Shown: one piece after another, positions 7,194-14,687 of the stretch | Layout: each line of letters begins with the position of its first letter | How positions within the stretch are numbered: position 1 is the first letter of the stretch | Assembly: GCA_029259745.1 (NCBI GenBank) | Contig: JAJDEO010000044.1 | Coordinates: forward strand, 1-64,000 | DNA length: 64,000 nucleotides | Direction of reading: 5' to 3' | Source: Planctomycetota bacterium | GTDB lineage: Bacteria; Planctomycetota; B15-G4 | Notes under the pieces: model-generated | Database searches by the model: none | Told to the model about the DNA's origin: nothing | The model's input: the letters and a program-made list of their open reading frames with translations, nothing else | Position numbers and translations under genes: made by a program

Positions 7194-8021
7194 TCAGGCT
7201 TCGTTCGATTCCACGCCCGGCCAGCGGGCGGGCGGCAGGAAGCGCCACAGGGCGCCCCGGACGAGAACGCGCTGGGGAAGCACCTGCGAGGCGTTGACGC
7301 GCGGCGGGCGCAGTGCGTCGGCGACGGGGATGGCGAGCCAATCGCCGCGTGCGGCATCGCCGTGGAGTTCGAAGTCCGTGAGCGTGCGCACGGCGCCGAG
7401 TCCGGCGAGCGACGTGGCCTGCGGCTCGGCGTCGCTCAGAGCGAGTGTCCAAGCCGCGGTCGCTGACGTTGGAGCCGCGACGAGGGGCCATGGTGCATCG
7501 ATGGCCAAGGGATCAGTCGCGCGCAGGACCGCTGCGAGGAGACCGGCGCAGCCCGCGAAGGAATCGAGCGCAGCGTCGGGCGGCGGTGCGGCGTCGGGCC
7601 AGGAGCCGCCGAAGACCGCCGCGATGCGCTCGGCATTGGCGCGCTCGGTCTCGTCGTGGTGTTCGATCGCGCCGACGCCCGAATCGAGGGCGTCCTTCAA
7701 GAACCCGTCGTCGCGGACGCCGCCGCCGGCGACGCGACGCTCGGTCGGGAAGCCCGCCCGGCCGATGCGCTCGACGTCGTGCGACGACCGCGCCCGGCAC
7801 CACCAGCCCTCGGCCGCGAGCAGCGCCAGGACATCGTCAGCGTCGACATCCCCAGCGTCGATCACCCGCTCGCCCTGGGCCCGCGCGACGGCGCGCACGG
7901 CCAGCTCCGAGATCACGACGGCCGAGCGTCCCTCGAGCTGCTCGACGATCTCGCCGACGTCGACGGCATCGACGACCAGCCGCCCGTCCGGCGCCCGCGA
8001 AAACGGCGCCGCGGCATCCAC
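7194..8021 (-). CDS. degenerate, shortened LysA-type (PLP decarboxylase fold III) homologue
   Basis: A 275-residue protein starting at GTG 8021, two bases after the sigma-factor stop, so it is probably co-transcribed with it. The stretch DGRLVVDAVDVGEIVE followed by AVVISELAVRAVARA, and later RAGFPTERRVAGGG...DDGFLKDALDSGVGAIE, resembles the N-terminal half of diaminopimelate/ornithine decarboxylases (the GELARALAAGFPPERIVF-like region). The lysine motif that binds pyridoxal phosphate (KAN) is missing. Length is about 130 residues short of the family, and the C-terminal half matches only weakly. It may be a pseudoenzyme. The resemblance is judged by eye only. Confidence 0.5.
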   Translation of the reverse strand: MDAAAPFSRAPDGRLVVDAVDVGEIVEQLEGRSAVVISELAVRAVARAQGERVIDAGDVDADDVLALLAAEGWWCRARSSHDVERIGRAGFPTERRVAGGGVRDDGFLKDALDSGVGAIEHHDETERANAERIAAVFGGSWPDAAPPPDAALDSFAGCAGLLAAVLRATDPLAIDAPWPLVAAPTSATAAWTLALSDAEPQATSLAGLGAVRTLTDFELHGDAARGDWLAIPVADALRPPRVNASQVLPQRVLVRGALWRFLPPARWPGVESNEA

Positions 8022-8023
8022 GC

Positions 8024-8848
8024 TCAGGTTTCGCTCACGAGGCGTTCGGCGAGGCGGTCGAGCATGCGTCCGTGAATCTGACAGACGCGCGACTCGGAGA
8101 TTCCCTCCTTCTTGCCGATCGCCTTCAGCGTCAGCCCGTCGAAGTAGTAGGCCTTCACGAGCCGCCGCTCGACGTCCGTGAGCTGTTTCTCGACGACCTG
8201 ATAAATCTCGCGTCGGTGCAGGATGTCGGACGGTTCTTCATCGTTCGTGAGCAACGCCGTGTGACGGTCGTCGCTGCCTTCGCTCTCACCGCTGCCGTTC
8301 TTGCGGTTCGTGTCGGTGGCCGTCATCGGCACGATCGACCCGAAGCTCAGCTCGGTCAACGCCGAGCGCAGCGAACGCAGATCCATCTTCAGGCGCCGCG
8401 CCAGTTCGAGGTCTGTCGGACGCCGCCCGAGCTTCTCTTCGAGCTCGAGGATGTGCTCGTGCAAGCGGTGTCCGCGATTGCGTGCCTCGCGCGGGATCCA
8501 GTCTTGCTGGCGCAGGAAGTCGATCATCGCGCCGCGCACGCGGAGGCGGCAGTAGGTCTCGAATTTGGCGTTGCGCGTAGGATCGAAGTTCTCGACCGAC
8601 TTGAAGAGCCCGAAGACACCGGCGCCCATCAAGTCGTCTTGATCGACCGTGCGCGGGAGGCGTGCTGACAGCTGTTCGGCGATCGAGCGCACGAGCGGGA
8701 CGTAACGCTCGACGAGCGTGTCCTTGTAAAGACGCCTGCGCGTTCGCAGGTACTTCGCCCAGACATCAGCTGTCGACGGTTCCGCTGCTCGCTTCAAGCG
8801 CATCTCCGACAAGACACCGTGAGCACCCGCGCGGGTGCTTCGCGACAC
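8024..8848 (-). CDS. fliA: RNA polymerase sigma factor, FliA/WhiG (sigma-28) type
   Basis: A 274-residue group 3 sigma factor. Region 2 runs from YVPLVRSIAEQL through DLMGAGVFGLFKSVENFDP to RVRGAMIDFLRQQDWIPR, which is typical of FliA/WhiG. Region 3 follows (LEEKLGRRPTDLELARRL). Region 4 has a helix-turn-helix ending GLTLKAIGKKEGISESRVCQIH. No flagellar genes lie nearby, so the regulon cannot be read from context. Start is GTG 8848, with a GGGA six bases upstream. ATG 8803 is the alternative and would leave the 18-bp palindrome at 8822-8839 outside the coding sequence. Confidence 0.9.
   Translation of the reverse strand: MSRSTRAGAHGVLSEMRLKRAAEPSTADVWAKYLRTRRRLYKDTLVERYVPLVRSIAEQLSARLPRTVDQDDLMGAGVFGLFKSVENFDPTRNAKFETYCRLRVRGAMIDFLRQQDWIPREARNRGHRLHEHILELEEKLGRRPTDLELARRLKMDLRSLRSALTELSFGSIVPMTATDTNRKNGSGESEGSDDRHTALLTNDEEPSDILHRREIYQVVEKQLTDVERRLVKAYYFDGLTLKAIGKKEGISESRVCQIHGRMLDRLAERLVSET
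8822..8839. repeat. perfect 18-bp palindrome at the sigma-factor 5' end
   Basis: AGCACCCGC followed directly by its reverse complement GCGGGTGCT. It lies within the first codons of the sigma-factor gene, or just upstream if ATG 8803 is the true start. It could be an operator, or a chance palindrome in GC-rich coding DNA. Confidence 0.4.
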
Positions 8849-9011
8849 GACGTCCCGAAACGACAGAACGCACTGTGCGGAGTGTCTCGTTGCGTTTCAA
8901 GAGAGATCGCGCGCGAGGTCGACGTTCGAACGGGTCGGTGAACGCGCGAACGTCCGCGCGAACACGACCATGAGGCTCCCGCTGTTCGCGTTGCTGCGCT
9001 ACTCTCGTCAG

Positions 9012-9080
9012 CGTGAGAACGCACCGAGCGTCAGCTCGAGAACGCACTGAGCGCGAACTCGAGAACGCACTGAGGAACAC
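9012..9080. repeat. three tandem 23-bp direct repeats upstream of the GH3 gene
   Basis: Units 9012-9034, 9035-9057 and 9058-9080 share the core GAGAACGCACTGAG (first unit GAGAACGCACCGAG), and units 2 and 3 begin identically with CTCGAGAACGCACTGAG. They end 6 bases before the GTG start at 9087. A related GAACGCACTG occurs at about 8867-8876 in the same intergenic region. The spacing and place suggest repeated operator sites or a slipped-strand duplication. Confidence 0.7.
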
Positions 9081-9086
9081 AACGTC

Positions 9087-10613
9087 GTGACGGACATCGC
9101 AGCACGCATCGGACAAGTCATCTGGCCCGCGATCCGCGCATCACGCGGATTGGACGGCCTCGACGAGCTGATGCCACTCATCGAACGCTTCCCGCCGGGC
9201 GGCGTCATCGTCTTCGGCGAGAACATGCCGGACGTCGAACCCTTGATCGCCGCGTTGCGCCTGCGTGCCCCCGCCGACATGCTCGTCGCGTGCGATCTCG
9301 AGCGCGGCTGCGGGCAGCACATCAAAGAGCGCACGTCCTTGCCGCCGGCCATGGCGATCGCGGCGGGTGGAGACGTCGCGGCGGCGCGCGAAGCCGGTCT
9401 GCTCACGGCAATCGAAGCGCGCGAGGTCGGTGTCGACGTCGTCTTTGCGCCGGTCGTCGACGTGAACACGGCCGCGACGAACCCGATCATCGCCACTCGC
9501 TCTTTCGGTGACGACCCGCACAGCGTGGCGCGCTACGCCTCAGCCTTCGCGGCCGGGCTCGACGAAGGCGGCGTGCTGGCCGTCGCGAAGCACTTCCCCG
9601 GTCATGGGTGCACGACGCAGGACAGCCACGAGGTGCTGGCCACCGTCACGCGCACGCTCGACGAACTCGAGGCCATCGACCTCGTCCCGTTCCGCACGCT
9701 CGTCGCCGAACAGGTCGGCGGCGTGATGGTCGGACACCTCGCGACGCCGGCACTCGACCCCGTGCCCGAGCGCCCGGCCACAATGTCCCCGAGCGTCGTG
9801 CTCGACGTCCTGCGCCGCAAGCTCGGGTACGACGGCCTCGTCGTCACCGACGCCATGGACATGGGCGGCTTCCCGCGCGACGACGACGCCCCGCTCGCCG
9901 TGCTCCATTCCGGCCACGACGTGCTGCTCATGCCGCACGACCCGATGCAGGCCGCCGAGGCGCTCATGCGCGCCCACGCGGCACGGCATCTGCCCGACGA
10001 GGTGCTCGACGAGGCCGTTCGCCGCATCGCCGACGTCCGCACGCGCCTGGCCCGCCGGGCGCCGCTCGCAAGCCTCGAGCGTCCCGACGCCGAGGAGCTG
10101 CCGCGGCGGCTCTGGAGCGCCTCGCTGACCTCGCGCGGCACGTTGCCCGTCATCGCGAGCGGCGATCGGGCCACGCTCGACGTCTTCGGAACCGACGACA
10201 GCGGCATCGTCGTCGGAGCGTTCCGCGAGGCGCTGGAAACGTTCGGCATCTCGTTCGAGCCCGGCGTGGCCGGCAGCGCCGCGCCGCTCCGCATCGGCGT
10301 GGTGCTCACGTCCGTCGCCGCCTGGCTCGGCACTTCGCGCCTCGACGACCGTCAACGCGCACGCCTCACCTGGGCTCTTCAGAACGACCAGCTCGACGTC
10401 GTCGTCATCCTCGGCTCGCCGTACGAGCTGCTCGAGCTGCCCGGCGACTCCCCGGCCCTGCTGGCCTACGAGGCCACGCCGTCGGGTGCACAGCACGCCG
10501 CGCTCGTGCTCTTGGGCCAGCGCGCCGCCACCGGCCGGCTGCCTGTCGGCGGAGGCGATCTCGGTGAACCGGCCGGTGCTCCGCGCAGGCCCTTCGGCGG
10601 CGGCGTGCGATGA
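9087..10613 (+). CDS. glycoside hydrolase family 3, NagZ-like beta-N-acetylglucosaminidase
   Basis: A 508-residue cytoplasmic GH3 enzyme. The (beta/alpha)8 domain spans about residues 1-330. The signature KHFPGHG (168-174) followed by D179-S180-H181 is the flexible-loop Asp-His pair specific to NagZ-type N-acetylglucosaminidases, and the nucleophile Asp255 is in VVTDAMDMG. An extra C-terminal domain of about 170 residues follows, as in two-domain Bacillus-type NagZ. Its likely role is removal of N-acetylglucosamine from peptidoglycan fragments during wall recycling. GTG start at 9087 follows the 23-bp repeats. The end overlaps the EIIA gene by 4 bp (ATGA). Confidence 0.85.
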   Translation: MTDIAARIGQVIWPAIRASRGLDGLDELMPLIERFPPGGVIVFGENMPDVEPLIAALRLRAPADMLVACDLERGCGQHIKERTSLPPAMAIAAGGDVAAAREAGLLTAIEAREVGVDVVFAPVVDVNTAATNPIIATRSFGDDPHSVARYASAFAAGLDEGGVLAVAKHFPGHGCTTQDSHEVLATVTRTLDELEAIDLVPFRTLVAEQVGGVMVGHLATPALDPVPERPATMSPSVVLDVLRRKLGYDGLVVTDAMDMGGFPRDDDAPLAVLHSGHDVLLMPHDPMQAAEALMRAHAARHLPDEVLDEAVRRIADVRTRLARRAPLASLERPDAEELPRRLWSASLTSRGTLPVIASGDRATLDVFGTDDSGIVVGAFREALETFGISFEPGVAGSAAPLRIGVVLTSVAAWLGTSRLDDRQRARLTWALQNDQLDVVVILGSPYELLELPGDSPALLAYEATPSGAQHAALVLLGQRAATGRLPVGGGDLGEPAGAPRRPFGGGVR

Positions 10614-11107
10614 ACCTCGGACGGTTTCTGAAGGAAGAGCGCGTGGACCTCGATCTCGACGCCCTGCTCGCAACGCTCGAACCCGACGAGGACAGCGACG
10701 AAGCGCCGCAGCTCGAGTTCGAGCGTGTCGTCGAGCACATGGCCGAGTTGCTCACGCATTCCGAGCAGATCGCGAACGAACGCAAGATGACGCAGGACCT
10801 CGTCCAGTGTCAGCGCCGCACGGCCACGCTGCTCGGGCGCGGCGTCGCGATGCCGCACGTGCGCACGATGCAGGCACGCCGCCTCGTCATCGCCGTCGGC
10901 ATCAGCCGCGATGGACTCCCCGTGCCCGGAACGCCGGACGGCGAACCGCTGCGTTTCATCATCGCACTTGTCGCCCCCACCTACGACGCGAAGACCTCGC
11001 TCCAGGTCCAGAAGCTCATCGGCGAGAAGCTCGAAGAGGACGGCTGGCTCGAGTCGGTGCTCAACGCCGATCATCCGGGCGAAGTCGTCCGCGCGATCGC
11101 CCGCTGA
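10610..11107 (+). CDS. PTS EIIA type-2 (PtsN/fructose-like) domain protein
   Basis: A 165-residue single-domain EIIA of the fructose/mannitol/nitrogen family. The phosphorylated histidine is His83 in GRGVAMPHVRT, matching the family motif GIAIPH. PLRFIIALVAP is the next conserved strand. No EIIB or EIIC partner is near, so it more likely regulates than transports, like PtsN. The ATGA overlap with the NagZ-like gene suggests coupling of sugar recycling with PTS signalling (inference). The N-terminus has an acidic stretch before the domain. Confidence 0.85.
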   Translation: MNLGRFLKEERVDLDLDALLATLEPDEDSDEAPQLEFERVVEHMAELLTHSEQIANERKMTQDLVQCQRRTATLLGRGVAMPHVRTMQARRLVIAVGISRDGLPVPGTPDGEPLRFIIALVAPTYDAKTSLQVQKLIGEKLEEDGWLESVLNADHPGEVVRAIAR

Positions 11108-11115
11108 CGTCCGCG

Positions 11116-13479
11116 TCAGTAGCGGCGCAGTCGTGCGCGTATGGCGGCGCGGGCTTCTTCGGTGGGCGAGGACACGTCGGCATCTCCAGCGAGGTAGCCG
11201 ATGTCGATCAGCTGCTGGATCGCTTCGGGCGACGTCGCGAGCTGCATGGCTTCGTCCTTGGCTTCGACGAACGCGCGCACGATGTCGCGGTAGAGCGCCG
11301 CCGTCTCGGCCTGACGCGTGGTCGCGATATCGGTGGTCTCGCCGGGATCGTTGACGAGGTCGAAGAGCCGCTGGCGGCGCGTCGCGGTGTCGTAGACGAG
11401 CTTGTAGCGACCGCGCGTCAGACCGAGCACGGGAAGCGCGGCGTAGCTGCGCGCGAGACGCTCGCGCTCGGGCCCGGGCGTGTTTGCGAAGAGGTCGAAG
11501 CCGTCCATGGCCGGGTGCGGCGGAATGCCGGCGAGTCCGAGCAGCGTCGGCGCGATGTCGGACAACGTCGCCGGCGCGTCGATGCGCCCGCCGCTCCAAC
11601 CCGGCACGACGAAGACCAACGGCACGACGATCTGCTCGTCGTAGACGAGGTCACCGTGCTCGATGGCGCGATGCTCGCCGAGCGCCTCGCCGTGGTCGGA
11701 GGCCACCACCACGATCGTGTCCTCGGCCCGACCGGCGCGCTCGAGCTCCTCGACGAGCTGACCGAGCACACGGTCGGCGTAGGCCACGCGCGCGGCGTAG
11801 AGTTGCTCGAGGTGCGCCCAGCCCGCCGCGTCGACGGGCGTGTTCCGGGCCTTCCACGTGTTGATCCACGTGCGCGACCCGTCGACCGGCCCGTCATAGC
11901 CCGGCTCGACGAACTGCGCCTGGAGCTCGGCCGGAGCGTCGTACGGCGCGTGCGGCTCGAAGACGTGCGCGTAGGCGAAGAAGGGCTCGTCGGCGCCCAA
12001 CGTCGCCAGGAAACTCGCGAGCTTCGGCGGCATGTGCCGGCCGTCGACGATGTTCTTCTCGGCGAGCTCGGGATCGTCGTGCAGGTCTTCCCAGACGTCG
12101 AAGCCATCGGCGTAACCGTGCTGACTTCCCGCGTTCGTGTTCGCCACCCAGCCGGCCGTGCGCCAGCCCTGCTCCTGAAGCAGCTCGGCGAGCCGTGGCG
12201 CACTCGCCGCCAGCGCCAGCGTCGACTTCGCGCTCGGCAGCACCGACACGCCGTGCGTGAGCGGCTCCTGGCCGGTGAGCATCGTCGCGACCGAGGCGAG
12301 CGTGTACGAGGCCGGCGCGCGGACGTCCGTCGCCGCCCATCCGCGCTGGGCCAACAACGCGAGGTTCGGCGTCGTCGGTCGCTCGTAGCCGTAGGCCGAC
12401 GTGCGCTCGCGAGCCAGCGAGTCGAGCACGACGAAGAGGATCGACGGCTTGCCCTCGGCGTAACTCGCCGTCTCTCCGCTGGGCGAGATGCGACCGCGCG
12501 GCTCGGGCGTGACCGCCGGCTCGAGCGCCACGGCGTCGGCCTCGGCGACAAGCAACACGCCGCGCTCGATCTCGACGACACCGCGTCCGTTCTGCACCTG
12601 CTTCGCGCTGCCTTTCGCCCAGATCTCGAGCAGCACCGTTTGCCCGGCCCAGGCCGAGAGATCGAGCCGATGTTCGCCGGCCGTCGCGCCGCTGTCGATG
12701 AGCACACGCCGCGGATGCATCGAGGCCCGCATCGACAGCTCGAACGGGATCTCGGCCTTCGAGACGTCGATCTCGAGCACCACGGGATCGACGTCCGGCA
12801 GACGCAGGCCCGTGCGCAGAGCCGTGCCCGCCGGGAGCACGACGCGCGGCAGCGCGCCCTCGCCCTCGCCGGCCTCGACGCCGGGGTTCGGGAGCAGAGC
12901 GCCGGTCGCTTCTTGCCCCACCGCGACGAACTCCATGCGGTTCAGGATCGCGGCGAGCGGCAGCGCCATGGGTTCGTCCAAGAGCTTGCGCATCTCCGTT
13001 CGCGCGGCCCCGATCTCCACCGTGTTCACACCCCGCCGCTGCATGTTCGCCGGGATCGAGAAGGTCTCGCGCACCTGGCGATTCGCGACCGGCAAGTTCA
13101 TCTGTCCGAGCAGGAAGCCGTTGAAGGAGACCGTGACCTGCTGCGGCTCGAGCATCGCGTTGGCGATGAAGATCGTGAGTTCGCGATCGACGACCTCGAG
13201 CACTTCGAGCTCGAACGACGGCCGCACGCCGACGAGCCACGCGAAGGCCGGCGTCGTCTCGGTGCGCATCAGCGCGCCCTCGGCGCCTTCGTGCAGACGC
13301 CGCTCGGCCTCGACGATGAACGGCTTGGCACGCTCGGCCCCGAACTGCAGCCAGGTCGTCGTGCGCACGAACTCGGCCTTGCGGAAGGCCTCGATCAGGT
13401 TGACGACCGGCACGAGCCGCGTGGCATCACGCGTGCGCCCGCCGCGCGACAGGCCAGTCCACACGGCGGCCCCCGACAA
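11116..13479 (-). CDS. membrane-anchored sulfatase-superfamily protein with N-terminal beta domain and unusual start
   Basis: About 787 residues. The C-terminal half from GKPSILFVVLDSLARERTSAYGY onward is an alkaline-phosphatase/sulfatase-superfamily hydrolase: metal-binding VVLDSL, nucleophile region ASYTLASVATMLTG, HVFEPHAPYD, VVASDHGEALGEH. The formylglycine motif CxPxR is absent, and the nucleophile position is Thr or Ser, as in phosphoglycerol or phosphoethanolamine transferases. The first about 340 residues look like a beta-rich extracytoplasmic domain. In frame, TTG 13479 is the first usual start, but the frame upstream to 13516 codes SRRATIVLLVLL, a good signal anchor. An ACG at 13515, seven bases after AAGGGGGG, may be the real start. 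Confidence 0.8.
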   Translation of the reverse strand: MSGAAVWTGLSRGGRTRDATRLVPVVNLIEAFRKAEFVRTTTWLQFGAERAKPFIVEAERRLHEGAEGALMRTETTPAFAWLVGVRPSFELEVLEVVDRELTIFIANAMLEPQQVTVSFNGFLLGQMNLPVANRQVRETFSIPANMQRRGVNTVEIGAARTEMRKLLDEPMALPLAAILNRMEFVAVGQEATGALLPNPGVEAGEGEGALPRVVLPAGTALRTGLRLPDVDPVVLEIDVSKAEIPFELSMRASMHPRRVLIDSGATAGEHRLDLSAWAGQTVLLEIWAKGSAKQVQNGRGVVEIERGVLLVAEADAVALEPAVTPEPRGRISPSGETASYAEGKPSILFVVLDSLARERTSAYGYERPTTPNLALLAQRGWAATDVRAPASYTLASVATMLTGQEPLTHGVSVLPSAKSTLALAASAPRLAELLQEQGWRTAGWVANTNAGSQHGYADGFDVWEDLHDDPELAEKNIVDGRHMPPKLASFLATLGADEPFFAYAHVFEPHAPYDAPAELQAQFVEPGYDGPVDGSRTWINTWKARNTPVDAAGWAHLEQLYAARVAYADRVLGQLVEELERAGRAEDTIVVVASDHGEALGEHRAIEHGDLVYDEQIVVPLVFVVPGWSGGRIDAPATLSDIAPTLLGLAGIPPHPAMDGFDLFANTPGPERERLARSYAALPVLGLTRGRYKLVYDTATRRQRLFDLVNDPGETTDIATTRQAETAALYRDIVRAFVEAKDEAMQLATSPEAIQQLIDIGYLAGDADVSSPTEEARAAIRARLRRY

Positions 13480-13518
13480 CAGGACCAGCAGGACGATCGT
13501 CGCGCGGCGGCTCGTCGC

Positions 13519-14559
13519 TCAGCCCCCCTTGCTCTCGGCGCGAGCGAGGAGATCGGCGATCTCGCGCGAGGCCTCCGCGAACGGTGCATAGCCTTCGACG
13601 AGCTTCTTGAGATTCGTGATGACCGTGCCGTAGTTGCCCTTGGCGATCGCCGCCTCGGCCTGTTGCTTGTCACCGTCGGGCCCGGACCAGTCTTCCATGG
13701 CCTGGCTGCGAAACTCGGCGCGCAGAGCGTCGAGCACCTCTGTCGGCGGGTCCGAGAGACGCGCGAACTCGTCGATCGCGTCGAAGCCGAGGTGGAAGTC
13801 GTTCGAGAAGCGACGGAAGCGCAGCTCGGCACGCACGTCGTCCTCGGTGGGCGGATTGTCGATCGAAGCGACGTTGCGGTAGTACGAGTGAAGCTTGCGT
13901 ACCTCCTCGTACTTCGGGTGATCGGGGTAGAGCGTCTCGAACTCGCGGGCCCGCTTGAGCAAGAAGCGCGTCGTCGGCGCGTAGGCGGGGTCGGTGTTGT
14001 CGTCGAGATACTGGTCCTTGACCTGCTGGATCCAGTTGTAGAGCACGGTCCCGCTCTTCGCCGTCTTGTTGTCCTTCTTGGCCTGGACCAGCTTGCGCGC
14101 CTCGACGAGCTTCTCCTGCACCTGGCCCGAGAAGGACGTGTCCTCGACGGGGATCGCCGCCAGCAACGCAACGGCCTCCTCGGCCTTGCCCTCGGTCATC
14201 AGCGTGTCGGCGTCGCGGAACATCTTCCCGTAGTCGGGGCCTTCCATGCTCTTGATCGCGATGACGATGCCGCCGATCACGACTGCGAGGATGATCGCGG
14301 GCGCCATCCACTTCGGCGTGCCCTCGGTGCTGTGCTTGCGCGAGGCGCGTGCACGTCCTCCCGAACGGCTACCGGAGCGCCCGCCGGTGCGGGCCGACTT
14401 GACCGGCGCACGGGCTGCCGGGGCCTCGACCTCTTCGTCGTCGTCGGCAGCGGGCACCGTGTTCGCCGTGGCGCACTTGGGACACTTCACGCGCTTACCC
14501 GCGTGCTCGTCCTTGACCTTGAAGGCCGCGCCACAGTTGCTGCAGGAGAAGCGGATCAT
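13519..14559 (-). CDS. zinc-ribbon, single-span membrane protein with helical extracytoplasmic domain
   Basis: A 346-residue protein. Residues 1-36 form a zinc ribbon (CSNCG...CPKCA, MJ0042 type). A basic, Ser/Gly/Arg-rich linker follows, then a transmembrane span near residue 88-103 (PAIILAVVIGGIVIAI) and a helical C-terminal domain of about 230 residues with tetratricopeptide-like spacing. Start is ATG 14559, preceded by AAAGGG at a good distance; GTG 14565 is possible. Its stop is in the same frame as, and directly before, the sulfatase-superfamily gene. No named family recognised; the layout is typical of planctomycete envelope proteins. Confidence 0.75.
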   Translation of the reverse strand: MIRFSCSNCGAAFKVKDEHAGKRVKCPKCATANTVPAADDDEEVEAPAARAPVKSARTGGRSGSRSGGRARASRKHSTEGTPKWMAPAIILAVVIGGIVIAIKSMEGPDYGKMFRDADTLMTEGKAEEAVALLAAIPVEDTSFSGQVQEKLVEARKLVQAKKDNKTAKSGTVLYNWIQQVKDQYLDDNTDPAYAPTTRFLLKRAREFETLYPDHPKYEEVRKLHSYYRNVASIDNPPTEDDVRAELRFRRFSNDFHLGFDAIDEFARLSDPPTEVLDALRAEFRSQAMEDWSGPDGDKQQAEAAIAKGNYGTVITNLKKLVEGYAPFAEASREIADLLARAESKGG

Positions 14560-14687
14560 CAGCACCCTTTCACGTCGTCTCGTCTCGGTTCATGCGGCCA
14601 CGACGCGCCGCCCTGTCGTCGAGCGATTGTCGACGATGGCGGGCGATCGGCCAAGGCCTGCACGGTGTGAACTTGCGCGGCGCGAAC

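Noticed and set aside
10486..14670. A very long open frame on the plus strand opposite the EIIA, sulfatase-superfamily and zinc-ribbon genes
   Set aside because: It is Arg/Asp/His-rich and is the antisense shadow of well-supported minus-strand genes; high GC content lengthens such frames.
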